Made by a program: the position numbers and the translations under genes. Source: Diplosphaera chodatii (Eukaryota > Chlorophyta > Trebouxiophyceae > Prasiolales > Stichococcaceae). Taken from it: a DNA stretch of 64,000 bases. Below the pieces are notes generated by a model. It ran no database searches, was not told the DNA's origin, and saw nothing but the letters and a program-made list of their open reading frames with translations. Shown here one piece after another: positions 23,001 through 36,072 of the stretch. Position 1 is the stretch's first letter; every line of letters begins with the position of its first letter. The stretch lies in NCBI GenBank assembly GCA_032358165.1, contig JAALGY010000023.1, positions 1,240,001 through 1,304,000 of the forward strand, in the 5' to 3' direction.

Positions 23001-26000
23001 ACAGAAAGGTATTCTCGCGCACCAGATGCACGCTGAGACTGGGCGTCTTGATGTTCTTGGCGATGTTCATGATCTCCGTCAGCCGTGGCACGCCCAGCGT
23101 CACATTCTTGGCAGACACGCCAGCAAAGTGGAACGTGTTGAGCGTCATTTGCGTTGTAGGCTCGCCAATAGACTGTGCCGCAACAGTGCCGATCATCTCG
23201 CCTGGGAATGCAACCGCCTGCAACCAACAGCAGTACCATCGCCAACGCCCAGCATAGCACACGGAAGACTGCAGACAACGACATCAAGGCATCACATTGC
23301 CAGGTCCCACATGATTCGCATACTACATGTGACAAGTGCGCACCGTCTGGAACCGTGTTTCAATTTCGCCCACAAGCCAGGCAAAGGCCTCCTGTGTGAG
23401 GCGGTACTCGGAGAGCACACGCTTGGCGGCCAGCGTCGCACGTAGGTGAGAATGGAACAGGAAGGTGGCATTGCGGCGCGCCTCAGTCGAAAGCGAGTCC
23501 TCACCCTGCACGAATCGGCAGATGTCGGCCCCAAGATGGCTCAGCTTTCATTGCATACCAACATGTGCCACACGCTTCACGGTGCAGTAGACATGTGAGG
23601 ACCCAGATGTTCAGTCCCACCTTTACAACCACCAGCTTGAGACACAGCTCCTGCACCTTCTCCACTACTTCCAGTGGGTCGAGGCCTGCATGTACATGCT
23701 CCCTTAGCGCATGCCATCGGGGCCAGACCAACAGAAAATCAGCAGCAGCAGACCAAAGGGCAAGCACCTAATCCAAGTGCACCTGAGGGCGCCTTGCGAT
23801 TGGGCTTGATCTTGAACAGCTGCTGCGCATTCCAGATCAGACGCTTCAGGTTGACGGGCAGGTTGACGCCATTGTCCCCAGTCGGCAGCACTTCTGAGCG
23901 CAGGATCGTGTGATCGTCCAATATTTGCTGCAGCCAAGTGACTGTCAAATTCAGGCAGCATTGGCCACACCGGTTGCAGCAACTAGGAAATGCTCAGGCA
24001 CTTGGTAAGTAGATGAGGGTGTGCTGTGATGCATGGGCTGCATACAGTGTGCATCCTAATGTCCTTTGGCGTGCGTCGCAAAGTGCAGCGACAGCAGCAG
24101 CTGGATGTGCAGGCCCTCACCTGGTATTCGCCATCCAGTATGCGGTGTGCCTCAATGCTGGACCGCAGCCGCTCTGCATCATCTGCCTTTAGCCAGTTCG
24201 GGACCGCATCCATGGTGGCCAGCGAGATGTGGAACTGGTCCTTCATGCGTGCCTGTGCATTTCAGGGTTTGGGGGGTTTGGGGGGGCAACTGATCACTTC
24301 CAAGCAATGGCTCGCGATGCTGCACACAAGCTTGCTGATAGGTGTGCAGGAGACCCTACACAGCAAACATCAGCGCCACAACGCACGCTTGTTCCGCACC
24401 TCGGTTGCCTTGAGCGCATCAATCTTCTGGCTCTCAATGGCTGCGCCGTCCATGCCATCCTCGCCGTAGAGGAACTGAATGACATCGCCCACCGCATTGC
24501 GCACCGTGCCATCGTACCTGGCCAATTGGGCGCACGCCGCTTAGTTCTATGTCTGTGTATGGTGGGTGTTGCAAGTGCGGGGGCCTGGACAACACCCAGC
24601 CTGGACTGTGGGTGTGCAAGGAGGGCAGTGTGTTGGTACACACTTGATGGTGAGGTCCTCCATGGCCTTGACCAGGCGGCGCTGGATGTAGCCGGTGCTG
24701 GACGTCTTCACCGCCGTGTCGATCAGCCCCTCGCGGCCGCCCATGGCGTGGAAGAAGAACTCCTGGGGCGTCAGCCCCCGCAGGTAGGAGTTCTCGACAA
24801 AGCCTCGCGACTCGGGGCCATAGTCATCCTGTTGCAGTGTAGAGTACGTCAACCAGTGCCTGCTGCAAGTTTGTCAAACGCCAAAGCCAGCCAGGGCGGG
24901 AAGCAGCTGGGAATTGCACGCACCTTGGTGAAGTGCGGCAGCGTACGGTCAGAGAATCCGAATGGGATACGCTTTCCCTCCACATTCTGCTGCCCCACGC
25001 ACGCAATCATCTGTGAGATGTTGATGAAGGAGCCCTGCGTGTGATCATAATGCTCTCAGCCACCTGTGCTTGATCCTGTGAAGATATAGCAGTGTGCACA
25101 GTCCTCCTGCTCTAACACATCTGCATGAGCATGCCTCAGCAGCACATCTGGGTCTGCTGCATGCTGACAAGCACCTTTGAGCCCGCCGTCACCATACGCA
25201 CGACATTGTTGGTGTCGCGCAACGAGGCCTGAGCATATCGCCCAGCATCGTCACGTGCCTTGTTCAGCACCTGGTTGACCTGCAGCAGAGCACGGGGCAG
25301 CTGCTCAGGGTGCAAGCCCTGAAACCGCCGACAATGGATGGACAAAGGCAGACTATCAGCTTACATCAAGTCAGCAATAGTGCTTCCGTTTCAGCTGCAC
25401 TGATCTCGACCTGCTTAGCGTATGCACCTGGTTCTCAAAGGACTCCATGATGGTGCGCCCGGGCTGCGCCTCCAGGTCATTGCTCTGTGCCTTCTCGATC
25501 AGCTTCTTCACCTCCTCCTTTGCCTGCAAATGGTTATGGTTTGTAACATGACCATGCTGATCTGACTACACGAGGAGCACTCCAATGTTTTTAGGGTAGT
25601 TGCAAGGGCGCGTGCTGTGCCAGCGCAGCTCACCCGGTTGATGGTCTGGTTGATGACCAGCATGGTGGCGCCATCTGCCACGGTGTCACCAATGCCGATG
25701 GAGAAGCCATGCTGCAGCATCCAGTAGTTGGCGGTGTACTGGCACTGGCTCAGGAAGGCGCGCGCTGCCTCAGGGCCTGCCTCCATGAAGATGACATGCA
25801 CCAGGCTGCCGCCGGACGCGCCCAGCGTCTTCTTGCACAGTGTGCCCTCCAGCAGGTAGCCGTCCTGGATGAGCACCTGCACACGGTACAATGAAGGGTG
25901 GATACGACTTGTGGTTGTCGACTATTTGATGATCTATCAAACATGTTCGAATGGGAGTGCGGACTACCATGGGATAGTTGCTCAGCTCACCTGGGAGTCT

Positions 26001-29000
26001 GTTGGCGACATGTCAGCGGGCTCACCGTCCTTGTACCAGGAGGCAAAGCGCCGGCAGTTCACCCGCGGCAGGAACAGGTTGACGATCTGCAGAGCGGAAA
26101 ACTGGTGGCTAATGCTTTGACCAGGAACGTCAGGACTACCCACCATCAGATGCTCTGCATGTGCCACTGCATGTAGGCAAGTTGGGTCCAGATGGTCAAC
26201 AGCCATCTGCACCCACCTGCTTGCCAGTCCACAGTGGCCGCGGCTTCAAGACAGCAGGCATGGGAACCCGGCCATCCCAGTCCTCCAGCCACATGAGCAT
26301 GTTCATCATCACATCTGCTTCGATGAATGTGTCGCGCTTCGTCATCAGCCGCATGGCTGCCAGCGTGTCTTGCACAATGCCGATGACTGGCTTGTTGGCC
26401 TGCAGTCACCAGGCAAGAGCTCAGAGGCTTTGCTGGGGTGCATATGTGGGCATGCAGCAGTGCCCGAACCATCTACACGACACCAGGGATAGTCAGTGCA
26501 GTGCGTCATCAGCGAACAAGAGTCAGACGTGCCTGCGCCGACACGATGTTGCGGGGCACCATCATGATGTTTTCGGTCTCTGACCGAGTCTCTGGAGTCT
26601 GGGGTACATGCATGTTCATCTCATCGCCATCAAAGTCGGCATTGTAGGGTGATGTAACGCTGAGGTTCAGCCGGAATGTCGAGTACGGCAGGATTCGCAC
26701 GCGATGCCCCTGCAGCAGCATACCATGATGCAGATTATGGATGCAGTCAAAAAATCCTTGTAGTGCGCAAGGTGTTGCCAGTAGTTGTGCGGTAATGGAC
26801 AATCTGAAGCCTGAATAGTTCCAAGTCAGCTTGCACAGATCATCACGTCAGAGGACCCACCATCATGGACATCTTATGCAGGCTGGGCTGCCGGTTGAAC
26901 AGCACCACGTCGCCATTCTGAAGGTGCCGCTCCACCACATAGCCAATCTCGAGGTGCCGATCGGCATCACGCTTCAAGAAGCGCAGATCCAGCCGGTGGC
27001 CATCCTGGGGGTACACAGAATTGTCGCTTCAGCATCCAATACTCTCCAAGCCAAGTCGACCCGGCAAAACAACTTGCCAGCTGCCTGCCACTCACATCGC
27101 GGATGATGTACTTGGCGCCGGTCTCGCCAGCCGGAGGGTGTGGCCCATTCTCCACCAGCTGCTGCAGCCTGCAGAATGTCAAATAAGGCTGCTTTGAAAG
27201 GTACGAAGTTTCATCACAGCAGACACACACACTTTGTTTTTGCCATGATGTACTGTAAGTCTGGGCTATGCATCCAGCAAAGCACATGTCACAGCGCACT
27301 TGGCGCGGTTGTGGACGGTGACCGTCTCTGGGTACGTCAGGTTCAGGGCGATGGACCACGGCACACCCAGCTCGTCCAGCGCAATGTTGGGGTCGCCGCT
27401 GATGACGGTGCGCGCGGAGAAGTCCACACGCTTGCCCATCAGGTTTCCCCGTACCCGCCCCTCCTTGCCCTGCACATGATGCATTGTTTGATCAATTGAT
27501 ACAAGTTTGCAGGGCTTTGCCAGGCTATCTCTCAAGCGGACGCTGGTGCAGGGGCCGGCCTGCACTGGAAGATCTAGAGGCTGTCCCACCTTTAGGCGCT
27601 GGGAGATGGACTTGATAGGGCGCCCTGACCGCTGCTGTGCGACCGGCTGCCCCGGCACCGTGTTGTCGATGTATGTGGTGATGTGGAACTGCAGCAGCTG
27701 TGCGAACTCCTGGATGATGTGCTGCGGTGCGCCGCTCTGCTCCATGCGCCCCAACCGAATGTTCGCCTTGACAATCTCCGACAGCTTGTGCGTCAGATCG
27801 TCCTCCGACCTGCACCATGAACCACGATGGTCAAGTTCTTCCTTGCTGTGGACGCAGGGTGAAGTCGATGTATCCAATAGACGTCTGTGATCATTGAGGC
27901 ACACCTATGAATGCAGTCACACTGCAAGCAGAGCGTCACCTGTTGACGCCGTCCATCATGACGGATGGGCGCACAGCGGGCGGCGGCACAGGGAAGGCGG
28001 TGAGCACCATCCAGTCAGGGCGCGCATACTTGGGGTTGAAGCCCAGTGCGCGGCAGTCCTCATCGCTGATACGCTTCAGGATCTCATGGGCATGCTCTGC
28101 CGTCAGCTCCTGTACCCACGGACATTGAGAGTGAACAGCCTTCTGCTTTCGGCTAGTCCAGCGGACTGGTCAGCGGCCCTCATGTGGACCTTCACTACCA
28201 CACACATCAGAGCATGACAACGGTCCGCACCTGCTTGCGGTCGGCCTGCTCTGCTGGCAGGTCATCGTCCGCCTTGGGCTTTGGGAACTCCATCATGATG
28301 CGCATGCCATCCATGCGGTACATGGGCTGCGGCGCGTTGGTGTATGGGCACTCCTTCTTCGGCTGGCAGAAGCCCAGAAAGGTGCGCAGCCGCTGCTCCG
28401 GCTTCTTTGCTCGCATTGCCAGCTTGTACTTGACATCAGTCTGCAAGCACCATGCCCGTGAGTCTGCCCGACTGTCCTCTTGGTATTGTCAAATGAATCC
28501 TTGACAGGGTTCTGAGTGTATAATGGCCTCATCCAACGACAGCAGAGGACAGCGATGAGCGAGTAGCACACACCGGCTCCAGCAGCAGCTTGGAGTTGTG
28601 GAAGCTGACGCATCGCAGCACGCGCAGCACCGTGCGAATGAAGCCCACATGGAACATCGGCTTGGCCAGCTCGACGTGACCAAAGTACCCCGGGCAGTCC
28701 TGCCGTGAGGCGTGTGCACATTGTCAGTGACCTAACTGACATCTGCCATTATGCAGCGTGCCCAGGTGCGGGACATACAGGCAGCGCACGCATGCATGGC
28801 CTGTGCATCCCCTGTCGGCAGAGTGGCACCTGGGCATTGGCAGAGTCAGTGGTGCACCGCTCCTGGCGGTCCATGGTGCCCAGCGCCAGGTCGTTGAGGC
28901 CGCCGACCTTCGGCCGCCCACGCTCATACATGTCCGAGCTCTCCACCTTGACCACCGAGTACCGCCGCTGCAATGTTGGGAACCAGCATAAGTGGCCTGG

Positions 29001-29381
29001 ATGTCTGGCAGCTGTCATGACAGGCTTGCGCATGACCCGCAAACGATGCTGTCGGGCCGACTGCATTGCTGTGCGATGCGGATTTCAGAACTCACCAGCA
29101 GGTCGGGGTCGAAGACGCCAAACTGCACATTTTTCACCTTCTTCACCTGCAAGAATGCCAGCAGAGCGTCATTATAATGCACCCTGGCTTCAAGCCAGGG
29201 TGCCAGTAGAACATGTTTCGCATGTCAATTGCTTCCAGGGAAAGCTACATGACAAGTACAAGCAGCTGCACACACATCTAAACGTTCCGAAACGTTGGCA
29301 CGCTGCACACCAGCGCATCGCATGGTGCAACACGATGCTCACCGGTGCGTTTGAGTACGAGAATCTGTCTGTCATCGGCAT
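17759..29381 (-). CDS. RPB1: RNA polymerase II largest subunit
   Basis: This is a very intron-rich gene. Exon 1 (29343-29381, [13 protein letters not shown]) has an in-frame stop just upstream and splices to [17 protein letters not shown], then to the clamp segment [20 protein letters not shown] (28870-28971). The catalytic loop [15 protein letters not shown] is at about 26600-26643. The bridge helix ([20 protein letters not shown]) is at about 24700-24790, and the trigger loop ([20 protein letters not shown]) at about 23115-23190. A late core motif, [13 protein letters not shown], is near 21050. After a Ser/Pro-rich linker (MTPGMTPSM, near 20490) comes a CTD of about 26 heptads spread over at least a dozen small exons. 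The tail ends EAFSPSHS at stop 17759-17761. The protein is the catalytic core subunit that synthesises mRNA, and the CTD binds capping, splicing and 3'-end factors. All key catalytic residues are present, so the gene looks functional. It converges on the methyltransferase gene and diverges from RFC3. Confidence 0.97.
19937..19942 (-). other. RPB1: 6-nt microexon in the RPB1 CTD
   Basis: On the minus strand the order is ctgcag|ATACTC|gtgagt. The preceding exon ends ...SPTSP GG in phase 2 and the following exon starts C CCG ACA. Only if these six bases are included does the reading become YSPTSPG-YSPTSPA. Without them the Tyr-Ser pair of one heptad is lost, although the frame stays open. Confidence 0.75.
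22372..22419. repeat. Perfect 24-bp tandem duplication in an RPB1 intron
   Basis: The unit starting gcagatgtcacaggtacaag occurs twice head to tail (22372-22395 and 22396-22419). It lies in an intron between two core-domain exons (about 22310 and 22500). Confidence 0.9.
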
Positions 29382-30012
29382 GATGACGACTCTGATCTAC
29401 TGTGCCAATACAGCGGTGTAGCCTATGCAGACCGGCGCTCGGCTGCCGAACTGCTGGCAATGGTGTATTCACATCACCACTCTGACACTCTCCAGGCAGC
29501 ACAGTAGCTCTAAACCCCCTGCAAGCCGTCTTCTTGGAACTGCCGTCTCAATATAGGCGTCGGTCGTCCCAAGTCAGGCGCTGCCTTGCGCTTGCAATGC
29601 AGCAACTGAAGCAGAAATGGGAAGTGGAGCAATTTGATGCATGAGACCAAGTACTGCACATCTTGTAAACCTACCATTGTTGCACCGCATGCATGCTGGG
29701 CACAGCATGAGCAGCTGCAATGTGCATGCTGCCATCTGCCGTTAATCACTGTGATCTCAACCAGAGTCGTAGCTTGCATACTCGCTGTAGGTCATCCTCC
29801 AACGTGCAGGACATCAACGGTCAATCATCTGGGTGTTCAAACTGTCAAGTTCAGAGCACACAGACAAGGAGCACAGCAATTACAGTGCTGCGTTCATAGG
29901 CCTGGCATTCGCTGTTCGATCGTTTTGACCTTCCTGAAGCTGTGGTGCTTGGACTGCTGTGGGTGGATTTGGGCACTGCCGCCGCGCGCGGTGACTCTGG
30001 GCAGCGCCAAAC
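29382..30012. other. Divergent intergenic region between RPB1 and RFC3
   Basis: About 630 bases between the RPB1 start (-) and the RFC3 start (+). No coding sequence was recognised. It should hold the promoters of both housekeeping genes. No TATA box is obvious next to either start. Confidence 0.5.
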
Positions 30013-32294
30013 ATGCTGTGGATCGACAAGGTACCCCACGTGCATGTCTGTTTTACGTGTTTGTAAAGGCGCATGCACCATGCGCCGAGAGCATACATCC
30101 TCGCATTCGCTGCGCCAAGGTGCTGAGCACGATGTTGGCCGTGCAGCATCGACCCAAGGCGCTCAACAAGCTCATCGTGCACCAAGACATCGGCGAGCAC
30201 CTTATCAAACTGGTGCGCATACCGCACAAGGCACGCCAAGCAGCTGCAGGATGCATGTTATGCAGCAAGCTTCCAGGTTAAGACCCGTGCCTGCAAGCAG
30301 GTGGCCAATGGCGACTGCCCGCACACCCTGTTCTACGGGCCCTCTGGTGCTGGCAAGAAAACGCTCATCCTTGGGCTGCTGAAGCAGATCTATGGCGCTG
30401 GTGTAGAGCGGTTGAAGGTCAGCTGACCTTCAGCGGTCTGAGGATGCGTGTCCCCTCTGCAACCCAGCCCGTCCGCTACACCAGTGCCGCATGTCATACG
30501 TTGTCAATCTGGGAGGCCGTTGTGCAGGTGGAGACTCGGCCGTGGACGATTGAGCTGCCCTCGCGCAAGCTTGAGATCGACCTCACCACGGTGTCTAGCA
30601 ACCACCATGTGGAGCTGAACCCCAGCGATGCGGGCAACAATGACCGCTATGTAGTACAGGAAGTCATCAAGGTGAGCACAGCATCAGGTGCAGTCTCGCT
30701 GCTCGCACCAAGGGGCTGCACTCCTGAATAGCAGACACGATGCATGCACAGCTTGCATGACAGCTGACCATATACACGTCGGGCACAGCTGTGAGCTTCT
30801 TGACAGTCCCCTGCCACGATGCGCTTGTGTCCCGGGTGCGACAGGAGATGGCGCGCAGCCGGCCCATCGACTCGAAGGGCAGGAAGGGGTACAAGGTGCT
30901 GGTGCTGAACGAGGTGGACCGGCTGACCAAGGAGGCGCAGCACAGCCTGCGGCGCACCATGGAAAAGTACTCCGCCGCCTGCCGCCTGGTGCTGTGCTGC
31001 AACAACGCCTCCCGGGTGCGCCCCGCTGCCGCCATGTGTTGCGTCAGTCACGCACATGCGCTGCGCTGTGCACGGACGGTGCCTGGCACCAGCATGTGTG
31101 GTGGGTCATCAGGAGTCATTGGGTCAGGACCTGGGGATGTGCGGGGCTCATGTACCTGGAATCCTGTGCAGGTCATCGAGCCAGTCCGCAGCAGATGCCT
31201 CTGCGTCAGGGTAGCAGCGCCCACAGCGCCAGAGGTGCCTCTCTCTATGCATTGGCAAGGGTCACTGCTAGATGCCAATGTCAGGCTTGGGTGTGACATA
31301 TGCTTATGACAGTCACCAGCTGTGCTGAGGCTGTGAGAGCATGCCTTTCAGGTCAAGGAGCTGCTGGCGGCAGTGGCCAAGAAGGAAGGCCTCACGCTGC
31401 CGCAGCCGCTGGCCGATCGCATTGCGGCCGCCGCCAACCGCGACATGCGGCGCGCCCTCCTTTCTCTGGAGGTGCTGCCTCGCATGCCACCTAGTACTCC
31501 CAGTGATCCTTGGTGCGTAGCCAGTACTGAACTGTTCTCAGCTCCTGTTGCTGTTTTGCAGGTGTGTAAGGTGCAGCAATACCCATTCACAGACGACCAG
31601 GCAGTCATGCAGGCGGACTGGGAGCTGTACATCCAGGTGCGATGCCGAACTGTGGTGCTGCAAGCAGGAGCCATAACAGAATAACAGTATAAGTGCCAGA
31701 TAATATTCTTCAGCACCATGGCAGGACCGCATGCATGTAATGTTGCTGCTCCTACAACCCACAGGAGATCGTGGGGGATGTCCTGCGGGAGCAGACGCCA
31801 AAGCAGCTGTATGTGGTGCGGGGCAAGCTGTATGAGCTGCTCACCAACTGCATACCGCCAGAGGTCATCTTCCGTCACCTGACCTTCGAGCTGCTGCGCA
31901 AGCTGGACGATGAGCTGCGGCACAAGGTGTTGCACCTTCGAATAGCATCTGCCTATGCCTGATGACCACAATGCCGCTGTGCCGCTTGGCATGCCACAGC
32001 AGCGCATAGATGAGGGTGCATCCAGTATTGAGCCGAGGTCATGATGCACTGATGCACTTATCTGGTGTGTGGCAGGTGGCATTGTTTGCAGCACAGTTTG
32101 AGCATCGACTCCAGCAGGGCTCCAAGCCGATATTCCATCTAGAGGTGAGTTGGGAGTGCATCACTGTGAATGGTGAACATGGCTTTGCAAAAAACTTGTG
32201 CTGATGGAGACTGTGATTTACTTCTGGTGTGCAGGCTTTCCTGGCCAGGTTCATGGCCGAATATAAACAATGGACTATAACAATGATGGGCTAA
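30013..32294 (+). CDS. RFC3: Replication factor C small subunit 3 (clamp loader)
   Basis: Eleven exons: 30013-30030, 30147-30212, 30277-30417, 30528-30671, 30845-31015, 31172-31234, 31352-31471, 31562-31635, 31765-31926, 32075-32144, 32235-32294. Together they give about 350 residues, the normal family length. The start MLWIDKHRPKAL is the family signature. The P-loop is GPSGAGKKT, followed by LTTVSSNHHVELNPSDAG, the Walker B-like VLVLNEVD, and HSLRRTMEKYSA...RLVLCCNN. The sensor region VIEPVRSRCLCVRV precedes the helical collar, which ends KQWTITMMG. In the RFC heteropentamer, RFC3 helps open and load PCNA at primer ends during replication and repair in the nucleus. All phases agree and no residue of the nucleotide site is missing. 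It is converged on by the unidentified gene at 32536. Confidence 0.95.
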
Positions 32295-32535
32295 ATGGAA
32301 GCCTGGGCGAGAAAGCAGACATTTCAAACAGCTAGTTTTGTATGCCCTAAAAGCCACAGCACCGCAGCGGTGCAGGGAGTCGAGAGATCACAGTTGGACA
32401 CCATTGCAATGACGTCCGCATCTCAGACTGTGGCAAAGGGTATGAGCTGGGCTGCGAATCAGAAAATGTGGCTCGGCATTCAAAGGCAGAGCAGCCTGCT
32501 GCAGCATGAATCATGATAGCTGCTCCTTACTGGGC

Positions 32536-35321
32536 TCAGAGCAGCACATACTGAAGGACTCTGTACAGAACCGAGTGCTCCTTGAGGTTTCGTGCGAATT
32601 CACTGTTCTTCTCTGCCTTCAGGTCGATGTGCGGACTGCACGGCAGCAGTCAGGGTTAGTATTCCAATGCTAATGTACAAACCCATTTCCATGCTGCAGT
32701 CGACATGGCATAGGCCTACAATGCAAGGCATGCAGTACCTCAGCGCTGGCACAATCTTCAGGAACAGCCGAGGCGATGTCATGGACCTGTGATAAACACA
32801 AATTCCTTATACATATGCATCTGCTTCACATGACGGCCATTGCAGGTACCATATGGTATCAATGGGGTGGGGGACCTCCTGGCACACAGGGATGATGGTG
32901 CCCTACTTTGAGACAGCGGTGAACCGTTTCCAGCTTTCCCGCCGGTCCACAGGCAGCACAGGCGACCAGGCAGCCACCGTCGCGCTGATGCAGGAGTTGA
33001 GCATCATCTCTGCCATTATCAGGCACCACGCTAGCAGCGACACCACCGATTGGAAGCCTGTCACCGCCTCTGCAGGAGCCGTAGACTGTGATGTCAGATG
33101 ACCTAAATTGCCCGCAAACTGGCAGCCCTTTTGTCGATACGAAGTTGCGCATGTGTCTGACTCGTCTGCAGCACTTGCCTGAGACTAGCTCCTCGGCAGC
33201 AGCGTCACAGCCGACGGCTGCCTGTGCACTGTCCCGCAGCACAGCTGCACCCTCTGCCATCTGCAGATCATGAAAACGAACAGTCACATGACCAGCAGCC
33301 AATGCATTTCAGCAGAGCGAAATGATGAGGAGGAGGCTCCGTCGCCTGATACCTTCGACAAGCGGGCAGGAAAGCACAGCACATCACCTGCGCCTGCACG
33401 CTGGCCAGGGTGTCCTGCAGCTTGCGCCGCCAGCCTGGCACATCCCCCGCACTGTCGGCCGTGTCACTGACATCCGCATCCGCCACGCCATACGGAATCT
33501 TTCCGTTCTTCAGCAGCCATGCGATGCAGTCCCTGTAGCCCTGCAGCCACAGGAGGCAGCTTCACTCAGCGCCCGGCGTTGAGCCAAACCGAGGCATTGC
33601 ACTGCCGCATCAGTACACTGCATGGCACATCATGCATACCAACTCGTAGAGTTCCCCAAGCTTCTCAGGCTCAGGCGGGTACGCCGCCCATGTTGGGTTG
33701 ACATATTGGCTGGGCACGATGTCTGCCCGAGAGCTGTAGAAGGGACACACACTGCACATGCAGAGAGTACGGGGTCTGCACAGCAGATTGGGCAGTCTGC
33801 CGCAGCATGCACACAAGGCTCCTGACCGCCCGCTTGCACGTGGACATGAGCATACATCAGCATCGAAGCGCACAGAAGCTTGGTCTTGAAGCTTGTCGCA
33901 CCTGATGGCATCCTCCAAATGCAGTGTGAAGAAGCTGCGCCCCAGGAGGATGCTGCTGACCAGCTGGCTGTCTGTATACACGCCGTCGATGCAGGCGCCA
34001 ATGCCACTCACCCGCACGGGTGGTACCGGCACTATGCGCGCGGACGCCACAATGGCCTGCAGCAATACTGACACAGACTACCTTGCTGTCACGCGACGCT
34101 TATTAGACTCGACAAAGGTTCCTGTCATATGACCGAGCTCGGGTCAGCCGCCAGCCGCTCACCTCGCCCATGCGCTGGTCGCTGACCATCTGCTTGATGC
34201 GCACGTTGCGCAGCGGCCAGCCCCTCCAGGGCGGCTGCAGCTTGGTGACGCTGATCTCCATGTTGCCACCCATCCGCTGCGCTGCACCTGGCGGCTGAAA
34301 CCTGTCGATGGCGCCTGTGCGCCCATAATTGCGGGGTCACGACAGATTAGCCAATATACTGCATCAGTTGTATCAGCATAGCACGCTATGGGATCAGGCA
34401 GTGCAAAACCCCTGAGGCATGCTCACCCTGCACGTATTCTGATATCCGCAGCGCACCACGCCATGACCTACGTGCTCGCTTTGCACATTGCTTGATATAC
34501 TCGACGCATGCGTCTATGTCTGCCTGTGGCCAGAATGTGCAACACGGTTCGCAGGTGCATGCAGACATCTACAGGACCCGCTCCGCGTGAAGATACTGCC
34601 AACTGCATGCTTATGACCGCAGCAGCTCACATCTGGAAGGAACAAAAAGCTGCCTGCACATGCGCCCCCGCTCGAGCCAATCACGCGGATATTCCTGCCC
34701 ATCGCGACCAACAGCACCTCAGGATGGCAAAATGCCGCTTTGTGGGCAATCATGTTACATCGCGTCACTTGTGCGTGGCCAGGACAACAGCGCACTCGTT
34801 CAGCTTCAAGTCCTTCAGCGCTCTGATCACGCCGAAAAAGTACCTGCACCACGTGCACCGCAAACCACATGGACACTTGCTCTTGCAGTGCCTGGCACCA
34901 AATCACATGCACTGCTGTAACAGGCTGCGTGCACACCGACAGTTCGCGCCAACCCAAAGTATTGAATTGACTTGCGCTCACACAAAAAGCCAGCCGGAGC
35001 TGCTGAAGGTCCACGTTTGCTTCTTGTCACCGTGCGAGTGGAGTGTGGACTTGACCTGCCGCACAGCACCATACGCAGTTTAACAAACGGTTTAAACTTC
35101 ATGCACCGACATGCGTTTGATCATCCGCTTTCGCCTGTGCCGGAATCACTGACTCCGTGACAGCGAGCAGCACACTGCCTCACCTCTGCCTCAATGCGGC
35201 GCAAAGAATTGGGGTCGTATCCCTGAAAGCTCGGGGACCGCAGCGGCGCCGCGTGCCGACGGCCATTATCCTGTGAGCTATCCGTCTGTGTGTATGCGCC
35301 AGCTGAGCTGGAGCCGTTCAT
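32536..35321 (-). CDS. Unidentified conserved-looking multi-exon gene
   Basis: I do not recognise this protein. The start ATG is at 35319-35321 and exon 1 runs to 35184 (SPSFQGYDPNSLRRIEAE). Further exons with good splice sites read: near 34790-34843; near 34437-34540 (ADIDACVEYIKQCAKRARRSWRGALRISEYVQ, quoted in part); 34165-34322 (MEISVTKLQPPWRGWPLR, QMVSDQRMGE); 33898-34058 (GIGACIDGVYTDSQLVSSIL, FFTLHLEDAIR); near 33640-33720 (PSQYVNPTWAAYPPEPEKLG); near 33390-33540 (CIAWLLKNGKIPYG); near 32905-33030 (VLPVDRRESWKRFTAVSK). The last two exons end HSVLYRVLQYVLL at stop 32536-32538. There are no membrane segments or recognised motifs. The frame of the exon near 34.8 kb relative to exon 1 does not fit directly, so an exon is probably missing from the model. 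Confidence 0.55.
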
Positions 35322-36072
35322 GCCCGACTGTGCTGTCCTGATCTTTGACTACAGACAGTATCACAAACCTGACTTAGTCCGCTGTCGTGTTGCAGTGTCT
35401 CGGCAGCTGGACGTTCTACATACACCAAGCTAAGCTCAGCTACTATGATCAACGATATAAGCGTAAGGGGTCATCTGTGCACACACAGAGTTCGAAGGGA
35501 CGGCTGGGGAGAAGCTAACATGGTGTAGACTCTCTGTCTACACTCCGCAGGGTTTTGAGCGCAAACGCTGCGGCCTGTTGCATAGCCAGCCAGCCCAGCC
35601 TGCGCAGCCAGCTCGCAGCTGATCACTCAATCATATCGCGAGTGCTTCATTCGACCTTCTGGAGCCTGGTTAGCACGCGGCGGCATCCGTTTGCACTCTC
35701 GGCGAAACGCTTTGGAGCTGTATAGTTGTCTTGGCCGTCAGGGGATAGCCAAGGTGCACGCCACGGGAGCGGGTGTGGACACCTGCATCACCTTGCAGCT
35801 GTGAGTTTCAGCCGCTTGTGCACCAGATAGACGTCCTGGCTGTAGAGTCCGGTGGTTGCATGGCTGACTGTTGACAGGGACTGGACCCGATCTGTACCAT
35901 GACAGTAGGCTTCTGTTCGGGCAACGCTATGCGGTGCAGCCTCAGGTTCCTCGGTGAAACTGAAGATCCTGACTTTACAAAGATGCATAGTTTGCTCATG
36001 CACATCCAACCTGCGCATCTGTGCCTGTGCCGGTGTGCTAGGGTGCCAGTGGCGGACTTCTGACAGCATTAC
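35322..36072. other. Divergent intergenic region
   Basis: About 750 bases between the unidentified minus-strand gene and the small plus-strand gene at 36073. It has no recognised coding sequence or repeat. It may include an unrecognised first exon of the 36073 gene. Confidence 0.45.
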
